Part shown: in pieces, positions 26,592 to 34,668 of the stretch
How positions within the stretch are numbered: the stretch's first letter is position 1
Layout of the letters: each line of letters begins with the position of its first letter
Source of the DNA: JAXGPX01 sp040766745
Lineage (GTDB): Bacteria > Bacillota > Sulfobacillia > Fermentithermobacillales > Fermentithermobacillaceae
NCBI GenBank assembly: GCA_040766745.1
Contig: JAXGPX010000006.1
Coordinates: 53,651-117,650, forward strand
Length of the DNA: 64,000 nucleotides
Reading direction: 5' to 3'
The notes under the pieces: model-generated
Databases searched by the model: none
What the model saw: only the letters and a program-made list of their open reading frames with translations
Told to the model about the DNA's origin: nothing
Made by a program: the position numbers and the translations under genes

Positions 26592-27374
26592 TCACGACTT
26601 AACTGCAACAGGAATCCCGGAAACCATGAGGTAAACCTTGTCTGAACCCTCGGCCAGTATCTGATTTGCCCAGCCAAGGGTATCCCTGAACAGCCGGCCT
26701 AGTGGATATTCAGGAACCAGCCCCATGCCTACCTCATTTGAAACAACAATCACGTGGGCGGGTACGTTTCGGGCAGCTCCGGCGAATTCCCTTACAGAAC
26801 CCAGTACAGCCTGGCATATGTCGTTTTGAGATGTACCGGTGGCTTCTTGACAAAGAAGGTTTGTCACATATAGGCCGAGGCAATCTACCAATAACACCCG
26901 GCTGCAGGCTCCTTCTCGTCTCAATGCACCTGCAAGATCCAGCGGCTCTTCTACTGTTTTCCAATGTGAAGGCCTGCGGCTTTTATGGATCACGACTCTT
27001 TGCCGCATTTCATCGTCGCCGGGAATACAGGTGGCTATGTAAATAACAGAAGTGACATGACCTTCCCCGGTGACACTCCTATCTCTGCTGGCTCTGGTAA
27101 CACATGAAGGCCTGTCGTCAGGTTCCACAATGGGTGAATGTCCACCGTCAAGCCCCGCAACACATGAATGCCCCCGGCCAGGCCCGGCAGTACATGAATA
27201 CCCACACTCATGCCCAGCAGTACATGCATGCCCACTATCTGGCCCGGCATGCTTTGAAACAGAGTCCTCATCAAAGGCCGCATGTTCGGCCTGAGCCATT
27301 TCGGCTGCCAGTTTTTCTGCAAAACTGCTCTTTCCGCTCCTTGCTCCCCCTGTAATCAGAATCAAACGTCCCAT
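26592..27374 (-). CDS. cobU: Adenosylcobinamide kinase/guanylyltransferase with Cys/His/Gly repeat insertion
   Basis: Bifunctional enzyme phosphorylating AdoCbi and adding GMP. P-loop LITGGARSGKSSFAEKLAAE at the N-terminus, VIYIATCIPGDDEMRQRVVIH, the guanylylated-histidine region HKSRRPSHWKTVEEPLDL, LLVDCLGLYVTNLL and VIVVSNEVGMGLVPEYPLGR. 260 residues rather than ~180: residues ~30-103, between the P-loop helix and the next strand, are a repeat tract with about six units like GHACTAG, GYSCTAG, GHSCVAG. ATG at 27374 gives the canonical start, with AAAGGTGG ~11 nt upstream. Lies in the btu/cob operon between btuD and cobQ. Confidence 0.93.
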   Translation of the reverse strand: MGRLILITGGARSGKSSFAEKLAAEMAQAEHAAFDEDSVSKHAGPDSGHACTAGHECGYSCTAGPGRGHSCVAGLDGGHSPIVEPDDRPSCVTRASRDRSVTGEGHVTSVIYIATCIPGDDEMRQRVVIHKSRRPSHWKTVEEPLDLAGALRREGACSRVLLVDCLGLYVTNLLCQEATGTSQNDICQAVLGSVREFAGAARNVPAHVIVVSNEVGMGLVPEYPLGRLFRDTLGWANQILAEGSDKVYLMVSGIPVAVKS

Positions 27375-27393
27375 CTCACAAACCCACCTTTTA

Positions 27394-28209
27394 TCAACGA
27401 ATCTCACAATTTTCTGCGTACGCCGGGAAAATCAGATTCTTCCCGTTAAGAGGGTGTTTCAGCATGACAACATCCAATCCATACAGCGCTTTGATGTTTT
27501 CGGCAGTAAACACCGTAGATGTCGCCCCCGAGGCAAAAACAGTGCCTCCTGACAGCAAAATCATGCTGTCGCAATACGCAGCAGCAAGATTGGTATCATG
27601 CATAACCGCGACTACTGTAATTCCTTCTTCGCGGTTCAGACGCTTCACGACATCAAGCATCTCCACCTGATAGTTGATGTCCAGGTGGGAAGTAGGCTCA
27701 TCCAAGAACAAGGCTTGAGGCTCCTGTGCAAGAGCCCTTGCCAGCCCTACCCGCTGCATCTCACCGCCACTGAGGGAAGTGATTGATCTGGATCTCAGGT
27801 GGATTGTGCTAGTAACCTCCATAGCCCAGTTGACCTTCTGCCTGTCTTCCGGGCCTTCCCTTTCAAACCTTCCCAAATGAGGCAAGCGGCCCATGGCAAC
27901 CAATTCCTCAACAGAAAAGCCAAACTCATTGGTTTCCTCCTGAGGCAATACAGACACGATTTTCGCTATATCCCGGCGCTTCATGGCGTGTATTTCCCGG
28001 CCATGCAACAACACATTCCCTGACGAAGGATGTAAAGTCCCTGTCATGCAGCGGAGTAGTGTGGTTTTCCCTGACCCATTAGGCCCCAGGATTCCAAGGA
28101 ACTCTCCGGTTCTAACCGAAATCGATATCTGGTTGAGTATGTGATTATCCCCGTATGAAAGGCTCAGCGCCTCTACCTCAATGAGACTTTGTTCAGTGTT
28201 CAAATTCAT
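27394..28209 (-). CDS. btuD: Corrinoid ABC transporter ATPase
   Basis: FecE/BtuD-type ATPase: Walker A GILGPNGSGKTTLLRCM, Q-loop SVLPQEETNEFGFSVEE, signature TSLSGGEMQRVGLARAL, Walker B ALFLDEPTSHLD and H-loop AVMHDTNLA. The ATG at 28209 gives the normal N-terminus after GAGG; the frame is also open to a GTG at 28353 that overlaps the btuC stop and would add 48 Cys-rich residues without domain character. Acts at the inner face of the membrane with BtuC. Confidence 0.93.
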   Translation of the reverse strand: MNLNTEQSLIEVEALSLSYGDNHILNQISISVRTGEFLGILGPNGSGKTTLLRCMTGTLHPSSGNVLLHGREIHAMKRRDIAKIVSVLPQEETNEFGFSVEELVAMGRLPHLGRFEREGPEDRQKVNWAMEVTSTIHLRSRSITSLSGGEMQRVGLARALAQEPQALFLDEPTSHLDINYQVEMLDVVKRLNREEGITVVAVMHDTNLAAAYCDSMILLSGGTVFASGATSTVFTAENIKALYGLDVVMLKHPLNGKNLIFPAYAENCEIR

Positions 28210-28349
28210 CATCAACCTCACTGCCTCACAGCAAATCTCTACAAACCTTCTCAACCACAACAGCGGCTCTACCATGGCCGCATCCTCAGCCACAACACCG
28301 GCTATACAATGACCACATCTGCAGGCCGCCGGCAAACCTGTTCCGTAAA

Positions 28350-29396
28350 TCACAACTGCCAGGATTTCGCCTTGTATTGCCTCAACAGATAAACAAAAAA
28401 CGGCCCTCCAACCAGCGCCGTAATTATCCCCACTGGGAGTTCCTGTGGAGCGATAACTAACCTGGCTGCAGCATCAGCCGCCATCATGGAGGTCGCCCCC
28501 AAGAGAATCGACGCAGGAAGAAGCCGCCTGTTATCAGGGCCCAAGAGCATCCTTACAAAGTGAGGGATGACCAGACCGACGAAACCAATTATGCCGCCTG
28601 AAGCTACTGCCGAAGCCGTTAGCAGGGAAGCAGCCATTATCAGCAGTTTGGTGGCTGTCTGAACTTCGATTCCCAGATGCATAGCAGGCTCTTCACCAAG
28701 AAGCAAAGCATTCAACTCCCGGGAACAGAATGCGACTATTACAAGCCCAACTATAAAATATGGCATTGTCGTAATCACATGGTCCCAGCCGCGCCCCGAA
28801 AATCCCCCCATCAGCCAAAATGCTAAGCCATGCAGTACAGCGCTTGGCATGACAAACATGAGAAGGGAAACCAGGGCAGATAGTATTGAACTTGCTATCA
28901 TGCCTGCCAAAATCAGGTTTAGAATAGGGGTTCTGTCTCCTACTTTAGCCAGGTTATATACCAATAGCACCGCCATGAGCGATCCTGCAAATGCGAACAA
29001 AGGGACAGAACCCATTGAAAGAAGTTTGATATTAACCGGCAGCATAAATGCACAAGTTGCTCCAAGAGAGGCTCCTGCTGATGCGCCCATAACGTATGGA
29101 TCAGCCATGGGGTTTCTGAAAATTCCCTGGTAAACGGCGCCTGATGCAGCAAGGGAAGCCCCGGCCATGGCAGACAGGATAACTCGGGGAAGCCGGATGC
29201 AAAGAATGATGGTTTCCCGTGAACTCATGCCAGTATTCCTAAATCTCCCACTCAGGCCGGCCCCAAGAGTTCTCACTACTTCCCCAACGTCAAATTCAAC
29301 AGCCCCGGTACCAAGGGCAAGCACTGCCGACAATGTGAGCATTACTATTAGCACCGGTATTGTCGTAGCATGCCATTTTCCCTTTAAGAGCCGCAT
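28350..29396 (-). CDS. btuC: Corrinoid ABC transporter permease (FecCD family)
   Basis: About 348 residues with 9-10 hydrophobic helices. Family signatures: IILCIRLPRVILSAMAGASL, AASGAVYQGIFRNPMADPYV, GASAGASLGA, LGIEVQT, and GGIIGFVGLVIPHFVRMLLG, ending in EELPVGIITALVGGPFFVYLL-type sequence (here PQELPVG). The ATG at 29396 follows AAGGAGG by 9-10 nt; the upstream open reading (to 29522) contains a small SIQNG repeat and is probably untranslated. Confidence 0.93.
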   Translation of the reverse strand: MRLLKGKWHATTIPVLIVMLTLSAVLALGTGAVEFDVGEVVRTLGAGLSGRFRNTGMSSRETIILCIRLPRVILSAMAGASLAASGAVYQGIFRNPMADPYVMGASAGASLGATCAFMLPVNIKLLSMGSVPLFAFAGSLMAVLLVYNLAKVGDRTPILNLILAGMIASSILSALVSLLMFVMPSAVLHGLAFWLMGGFSGRGWDHVITTMPYFIVGLVIVAFCSRELNALLLGEEPAMHLGIEVQTATKLLIMAASLLTASAVASGGIIGFVGLVIPHFVRMLLGPDNRRLLPASILLGATSMMAADAAARLVIAPQELPVGIITALVGGPFFVYLLRQYKAKSWQL

Positions 29397-29574
29397 TGCT
29401 CTGTCGCCTCCTTGTATTGAGCCATTCTGTATTGAGCCATTCACGCTATCTCCAAATCTTCTCCAAATCTCTCTGAAACCCCGTAAGAACCGCGGGACCG
29501 GTGGAATCGCGGGACGGCCCAAATGCCTCGGTGTGTTTCAACCCAGACGGAACGCTCTGCTCTATTGCTGCGGA

Positions 29575-29686
29575 TGAAACGTTAGGGCCGTCCCAGGGTT
29601 TCACAGTGCTCCACAGTGTTCCATCCCCTTGGCTTCAGGTGTCTCGCCGCTCGACCCTGAAACGTTAGGGCCGTCCCAGGGTTTCA
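29575..29686. repeat. Identical 29-bp repeat pair at the btuF stop
   Basis: An identical 29-bp word occurs at 29575-29603 and 29658-29686; the second copy begins (minus strand) with the btuF TGA stop. The word has complementary ends (TGAAAC/GTTTCA) and an inner GGG/CCC pair and can fold. A diverged third copy is near 29510. Together with the rest of 29397-29683 it forms the btuF-btuC spacer; no gene is seen there. Confidence 0.85.
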
Positions 29687-30643
29687 GTTGGTTTCAGGGA
29701 ACAGGTCTGGATAGAGGGCCCTGGCAACCTCCAAGAGGCCGTCTACTATCCGCGGCCCAGGACGGGACATTAGGTCGTCATCAATTCCGTATATCCGCTC
29801 ATTTTTGATTGCAGATATCACATTCCAACCATCCTGGGCCTTAACTTTTTCTGGGTCTATACCGCCTCCTGTCCCCATGACAGTGAAGACAATAGCTTCA
29901 GGGTCTTTGGTCACAAGGGTCTCAAGGCTGTAGGTTGGATAATCTGTATCAGCATCGCTAGACACGCTAACGCCTCCAGCTAGGGTAATCACATCGTGCA
30001 GAAGGGTGTTGGGCCCGATGGTCATAATGGGCTCATCCCAGAGCATGTAGAACACTTTGACTTTTTCGTCATCAGAAATATCCTTCAGTGCTTGCTGAAC
30101 CTGGTCGACCTTCCCTTGCATTTCAGAAACGGCATTATGAGCTTCATCAACGTTGCCTGAGACTTTCCCGAGCAATTGAATCTCATCCATGACTTCTCTT
30201 ACGGTGCCGGCATTCATCACTAGTACGGTAAGCCCCAGGTTTTCCATTTCATCCATTAGTTTGTGGTGCATGGTCGTAGCCAGTACCACATCTGGCTCCA
30301 AAGCTACTATTTTCTCGATGCTTGGGTCAGAAAAACCGCCAACCTTCTCCTTGTCTTTCACTTCCTCAGGGTAGTTGCAGAAAGTCGTTACTCCCACCAC
30401 TTTCGATCCAAGTCCACACGCGTAAAGCATTTCTGTGTTGCTCGGAGCCAGTGAAACAAAGCGTTCAGGTTTCGCTTCAATAGTCACAGTTCTCCCGGCA
30501 CTGTCTACTACTTCCATAGGATAGTCAGACTTAGGGGTAACACCCGCCTCACCACCGGGCTTGGTACAACCGGTAAATGAACAGATAGCAAAAATCATCA
30601 ATAGTGCAATCACAGCTAGACGAGACAAACGTTTTTTGTTCAA
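29684..30643 (-). CDS. btuF: Corrinoid-binding lipoprotein of the ABC transporter
   Basis: 319-residue periplasmic-binding-protein-like lipoprotein: basic start KKRLSRLAVIALLMIFAICS, lipobox FTGC, then a linker and TroA/FecB fold (VVDSAGRTVTIEAKPERFVS, SLAPSNTEMLYACGLGSKVVG, DPSIEKIVALEPDVVLATTM, DEPIMTIGPNTLLHDVITLAGG). Start is TTG at 30643, chosen because GAGGAGGAG lies just upstream at 7-8 nt; a TTG six codons earlier would overlap that site. First gene behind the cobalamin riboswitch and its terminator, so uptake is the first step repressed by cobalamin. Confidence 0.92.
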   Translation of the reverse strand: MNKKRLSRLAVIALLMIFAICSFTGCTKPGGEAGVTPKSDYPMEVVDSAGRTVTIEAKPERFVSLAPSNTEMLYACGLGSKVVGVTTFCNYPEEVKDKEKVGGFSDPSIEKIVALEPDVVLATTMHHKLMDEMENLGLTVLVMNAGTVREVMDEIQLLGKVSGNVDEAHNAVSEMQGKVDQVQQALKDISDDEKVKVFYMLWDEPIMTIGPNTLLHDVITLAGGVSVSSDADTDYPTYSLETLVTKDPEAIVFTVMGTGGGIDPEKVKAQDGWNVISAIKNERIYGIDDDLMSRPGPRIVDGLLEVARALYPDLFPETN

Positions 30644-30659
30644 AAATACTCTCCTCCTC

Positions 30660-30693
30660 AAAAAGAATCCGGCCCCCTAACGAAGGCCGGATC
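30660..30693 (-). terminator. Riboswitch expression-platform terminator before btuF
   Basis: Perfect 8-bp stem (ATCCGGCC / GGCCGGAT, minus strand 30692-30685 and 30674-30667) followed by TTCTTTTT, ending immediately before the btuF ribosome binding site. Position between the aptamer and the first gene indicates ligand-controlled transcription termination. Confidence 0.85.
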
Positions 30694-30764
30694 AGTTGCG
30701 CTTCAAACCAAGACGGTTGATTCTTGGTACCCCTCCTTTCCTCCGAAGGCTTAGGTTGAAAGAT

Positions 30765-30940
30765 ATACAGGCAGGTCTCCTGGCTTCCGGGTCATTGCCT
30801 ACTCACTTCTGTGGCAGCCTTCCCGTCTGAGTCATCTCTAGACAGTGGCGTGCCGCAAGGCTCTCCGGTTACAGTGGCGGGACCACTCAGGATTTTCACC
30901 TGATTCCCTATTCACCCCATGGACGGGGCACCTGTAATCT
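30765..30940 (-). promoter_or_regulatory. Adenosylcobalamin riboswitch aptamer
   Basis: Reading the minus strand from 30940: GGTGCC start, AATAGGGAATCAGGTGAAAA, TCCTGAGTGGTCCCGCCACT, the second GCCACTG B12-box-like element, GGGAAGGC, and the closing GCCAGGAGACCTGCC. This order and wording are those of the cobalamin riboswitch class I core. It controls the following minus-strand operon from btuF to the CobC-like gene, about 11 kb. Confidence 0.95.
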
Positions 30941-30963
30941 GTCGCTATTCAGTTGTCGAAGCT

Positions 30964-30969
30964 ATTATA
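30964..30969 (-). promoter_or_regulatory. Likely -10 box of the cobalamin operon
   Basis: A perfect TATAAT on the minus strand, placing +1 near 30957, some 17 nt before the aptamer. A good -35 is not seen: TTGATA is present but 22 nt upstream. Confidence 0.5.
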
Positions 30970-31011
30970 TCAGAAGTGGAAGAAGTATTGTTATCAACAT
31001 GGATTATGTGT

Positions 31012-31440
31012 ATTGCCGGATACCGGTGCAGAACCAGTGGGGTCTGAGCCAAAACCGGTGCAACATCGCACCGGTTCGAGCGCAAAGTGGTGCGGATTCG
31101 GTCCAGGCTCTTTTCGGGTCGAGACTGTTCTGGTTACCCGGTGCACATCCGGTGGGGTTTGAACCCAAACTGGTGCAACATCGCACCGGTTCGAACGCAA
31201 AGTGGTGCGAATCCGGTGCAGGTTGGTTAGCCAGCCCGACATGTCCGGCCGGCCGGAGAAGAACCGGTGCAGATCCGGTGGGGTCTGAGTCAAAAGTGGT
31301 GTGGAATCGCACCGGCTTAACCGAAAACAGGTGCAGATTCGGTGCAAGTTGGTCTTAGGTTGAAACTTGACCGGCTAACCGGTGCAGAACCGGTGGGGTC
31401 TGAGCCAAAACTGGTGCGAAGTCGCACCGGTTGGGCCTAA
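31012..31440 (+). repeat. Hairpin-rich ~32-bp repeat array, locus 2 of 3
   Basis: Consecutive units of about 32 bp based on CTGGTGCAACATCGCACCGG and an A-rich end, interspersed with a longer composite element shared with locus 1 (GGTGCAGATTCGGTGCA followed by GTTGG-type sequence). Several units form CCGGTGC...GCACCGG stems. Lies upstream of the cobalamin operon promoter, beyond its 5' end. The many open frames across it are artefacts of periodicity. Confidence 0.85.
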
Positions 31441-31469
31441 TGTCCGGTCCTAACCTGAAAACGTTCATA

Positions 31470-31742
31470 TCATTGCCGTGCATAATACACGAAGGCAGGG
31501 CGACCGATCTCTCCGTATTGAAGCCGCTGACCGAGAATATCTGCCTCTACCATATAGTTGAGATACCGCCTGGCAGTAACTGTGGAGAAGCCGGTAATCT
31601 CAGCAACCTCATTGCAAGAGAGAGGCTTTTCTGAGTTTCCGAAACACTCCTGGACAATCCCTAGAGTAGCATGCTGAATCCCTTTGGGGAAGGACAGTCT
31701 ACCTGAGTCTGCAGGACCTCGTCCCGGGTTTTCTCCAGCCTG
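31470..31742 (-). pseudogene. C-terminal HTH fragment of a CitB/DcuR-type response regulator
   Basis: The minus-strand frame from an in-frame TAG at 31743 to TGA at 31470 reads RLSFPKGIQHATLGIVQECF, then SCNEVAEITGFSTVTARRYL, then LGQRLQYGEIGRPAFVYYAR: the linker and HTH domain of a CitB-family response regulator. The receiver domain and any start codon are absent. It sits downstream of the broken Hpt gene and is probably a remnant of a decayed signalling locus. Confidence 0.75.
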
Positions 31743-31897
31743 CTACGTCCCTTCTTGCCTTGTATCCAAACCTATTTCGTGTCCCGCCACCCATCCTGCA
31801 GGCCGTTTCTGCGCTAGGCCCGCCACCCGTCCTGTTAGTTCTTTCTCAGCCACACTAGGCGATACCCTCCGGTGATTCCCTCCTGCCCGGCGACTTT

Positions 31898-32631
31898 CTA
31901 CAGCGATTTCCTCTGGCAATTTCCCCAGCAATCCTGTTCGGGTAGTTCTCGCTGTGCGATTTCCTGCGGCCAACTCTCGCCGGCGATTTCCTGGCCGCCT
32001 GTCAATTCTACTGCTGGCAGGAAATCAGCTAGATTCACAAACCCTGAGATTCCCTTTATATTGTGAAAACCCCTGAACACTTCGTTCAGGTGAGCGCGGT
32101 CGCCGGGGTTCTTCTCAAGGGCCAGAAGTGACATCTCTGCAGAAGCAGGGCATTCTTCAACCTCGGCTATGAACATCGCGTTATCGGAATCGTTGGGATC
32201 AAAAGATTGACTGGTTATTGTAGCAGGAAGTTCGTCGGAACTCGTGTCACCGGCATCTGGGTCACCACCGGGGCTCGCTTGTCCATCTGGACCCGCTTCC
32301 CCACCGGGCATATCTCTTTCGCCTGACAGGACACCACGGCCTGCCTGTAAAGCCTGATCCTGAAAGTACGCTGCAGCATTTGAATAGACGAAGGCAGGGC
32401 AGAATAGCCCTTTTCAAAAGGAAGACTGCCCTTACGCATTTCTTGTACTAACCTGACGATTTGCCAGGCTAGTTTGCTTGCATTTTTGCTGGATACAGTA
32501 TGCTCCTGCAATCTCTCGGCAATCGTAGAGATTACCTCCAGAATATGGGCATCCGGACCGTCCATCTCCACAACCAGGCTAGCAAGAATATCCAATTCCA
32601 TCTCAAAATCGTAATCATGTTCTTTATACAT
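31898..32631 (-). pseudogene. Frameshifted CheA/Hpt-like signalling protein
   Basis: Two overlapping minus-strand frames. 32631-32215 begins MYKEHDYDFEMELDILASLV and is helical; 32311-31898 contains an Hpt/CheA P1 domain: MFIAEVEECPASAEMSLLAL, then LNEVFRGFHNIKGISGFVNL, where the histidine of FHNIKG is the phosphorylation site. No start or ribosome binding site serves the second frame, so one gene with a frameshift within about 32215-32311 is likely. After the Hpt domain the sequence runs into short repeats (CAGGAAATCGC words at 31900-32000, GGGTGGCGGGC at 31780-31830) and no kinase domain follows. Together with the response-regulator tail downstream this looks like a disintegrated two-component gene. 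Confidence 0.65.
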
Positions 32632-32813
32632 GAAAAATCTCCGCTCGTTTTTCAGGCCTGCTCACTGAGGTGAGGCCAAAGTAGGGTGTTGTATTCTTGT
32701 TTCTATGCGGGACCTGCTGTATCTAACATGGAGTATCGTGGTCAAACATGGGGCTCTGAATCATTAACAACAAAAAGAAAATAAACAAAGTTAGGTAAGT
32801 GGTGAAAGAGGGT

Positions 32814-34004
32814 CTATTTCTTGGCTTCGCGGTGATACACCTTACCAGCCTCGAGAGCCACTCCTTTTGCTTCATGCAGTTCACTTACTGTAACCAATTG
32901 ATAGCCGCGGCTCTTCAGTTCAGGGACGATCGTTTTCACTGCATTTGCCGTGCTCACGTAAATATCATGCATCAAGATAATATCGCCGTCTTCCACGTTT
33001 TCAAGCACTTTCTTGCAGACGTATCCCGCATCACGATTCTCCCAGTCCCTGGTATCCAGTGACCACAGAATCATAGGCATGTCAACGCCGTCCCTCAAGT
33101 CCTCGTCATAGGAACCATAGGTAGGCCTCATAACTACCGGCTCATAACCCGTGACTTCCTTTATAGCCTCCTGCGTCCTGTAAATCTCCTTCTGCAATTC
33201 CTCCAGGGTCAGGGTGGTAAGCTGTTTGTGGTTGAAACTATGGTTTCCAATTTCACTGCCTTCGCTTAACATGCGACTTAGCAGAGCCCCATTAACGGAT
33301 ACCCGGTTCCCAAGCACAAAGAAAGTGGCGACGGCGTCGTGTGCCTTAAGAGTATCAAGTATTGACTCTGTGCTCTTTGGAAACGGGCCGTCATCAAAGG
33401 TCAACGCTACCATTGGTTTGCCAGGGTCGATTTCTCGAATAGGACGCTGGGCTCCGACGCCCAAATCATCATTGCCAGGGTTGTTATTAGAAGGTTCTTC
33501 ATAACCAAGATCGTACGGAAACGAACCAGGGGCCCGTGGATAGCCCAGGCCTCGCGGTTCGTCCGGTTCAGTCATATGCTCAAGGCTTCTGCCTGGCAGA
33601 ATATCACTGAGCAAGACCCGTTCCGGGCTCTCGTAATCGTATACTGCAGTTCTAACAGTAATGTCAGGGTTAGCATAACAAGGTGGGTCTGTGACGATTA
33701 GGGAGTTCAAACTTATCGGATAGTGGATACTGATAACCGAATTCTTACTCCCCTCAGTAAGGGGTTCTAATCCTCCGACCTGGTAGTGCTCTGTGGTAGG
33801 TTTCGCCAGATACTTAAAGCCATCGCCAGAGACAATGTCCTTAGAATCCTCCACTCCTCCCCAACCCTGTTGGCCTGCTGAATATGACAAATGTGACAGA
33901 TTTGCGCTTACAGTGCTACAGCCGGCCATTACCGGCAGGACCAGTGTTATAGCGAGAATAGCAGAAATACCGGGGATACCGTCTATGAACCTTCTGACAT
34001 CCAT
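32814..34004 (-). CDS. Polysaccharide deacetylase lipoprotein, paralog 1 (shortened)
   Basis: NodB-domain carbohydrate esterase (CE4), probably acting on peptidoglycan. Signal and lipobox ITLVLPVMAGC; catalytic motif MVALTFDDGPFPKS, zinc histidines GNHSFNHKQL, MRPTYGSY, SLDTRDW and ILMHDIYVSTA. 396 residues. Compared with paralog 2, most of the DUF4163/DUF3298-like region between lipobox and NodB domain is missing, leaving fragments such as SIHYPISLN and TVRTAVYDYE. ATG at 34004 with GAAGGG 5 nt upstream is preferred over an ATG 57 bp earlier, because paralog 2 has the same arrangement. Confidence 0.88.
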   Translation of the reverse strand: MDVRRFIDGIPGISAILAITLVLPVMAGCSTVSANLSHLSYSAGQQGWGGVEDSKDIVSGDGFKYLAKPTTEHYQVGGLEPLTEGSKNSVISIHYPISLNSLIVTDPPCYANPDITVRTAVYDYESPERVLLSDILPGRSLEHMTEPDEPRGLGYPRAPGSFPYDLGYEEPSNNNPGNDDLGVGAQRPIREIDPGKPMVALTFDDGPFPKSTESILDTLKAHDAVATFFVLGNRVSVNGALLSRMLSEGSEIGNHSFNHKQLTTLTLEELQKEIYRTQEAIKEVTGYEPVVMRPTYGSYDEDLRDGVDMPMILWSLDTRDWENRDAGYVCKKVLENVEDGDIILMHDIYVSTANAVKTIVPELKSRGYQLVTVSELHEAKGVALEAGKVYHREAKK

Positions 34005-34327
34005 AAAAACCCTTCTCGGAATAGGTTCTGCAAGCCGAAACTTGCTCTTCAACTCTTCCATTTTGCATCCCTAATAGTCTGTCGTTAACATAACGCCCAA
34101 CCAGAGATTCATTGTTTACTAATGGCCGTTGACATAATGCCCCACTGATACAACGTATGATCTGTGTTTTCTATGCAGATAATCCTCTCTTGATGACTAT
34201 TTGGACACGGCACAGTTAAGTGAAATAACAAGACCTTATATGTTGAGCTAGTTGATGAGTTCCAGCGGCTAATCATGTTAACGATTTCCTCACCAATCTG
34301 GAGCTAAGAATAAGCAAGGGGAAGATG

Positions 34328-34500
34328 GCTGAAGAAATCGGTAAAAAGATTGCTGATGTGACGAGGTTAGTGCGCATTAAGGGGGAGCGCACGGCGGCGG
34401 CTGAAGAAATCGGTAAGAAGATTGCTAATGTGACGAGGTAGTGCGCATTAAGGAGGAGCGCACGGCGGCGGCTGAACAAATCCGTACAGAGACTGCTAAT
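34328..34500 (+). repeat. 71-72-bp tandem repeat in a decayed coding remnant
   Basis: Units begin at 34328, 34400 and 34471. In one + frame they read MAEEIGKKIADVTRLVRIKG, ERTAAAEEIGKKIANVTR, stop, then continue with a frameshift; upstream in the same frame is VNDFLTNLELRISKGK. No ribosome binding site or full-length frame, so this is the relic of an unidentified helical protein whose segment was amplified. It lies in the 664-bp spacer (34005-34668) between the two deacetylase genes. Confidence 0.7.
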
Positions 34501-34545
34501 GTGGCAGTGAAGAAACGGCATTGTGCTAAGACAAGGCCTCAATCC

Positions 34546-34651
34546 CCAAGGATGGTTGTGGCCCGCCTTAGGTTGTAAGGTCGCACCCCGCCGCTAGCAG
34601 CAGCTTTTTCATAGTCCAAGGGTAGTCATGACCCGCCTTACGTTGTAAGCA
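34546..34651. repeat. Two-copy repeat downstream of deacetylase 2
   Basis: Segments at 34546-34579 and 34617-34651 share CCCGCCTTA(G/C)GTTGTAAG and flanking sequence, offset 71 bp. Non-coding. Confidence 0.6.
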
Positions 34652-34668
34652 AGGCAACGAAAGAGGTT

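Noticed and set aside
30994..31440. CRISPR array or tRNA-like structured genes in the 32-bp arrays
   Set aside because: Units are contiguous and degenerate without spacers; hairpins do not form a cloverleaf and no tRNA motifs were found.
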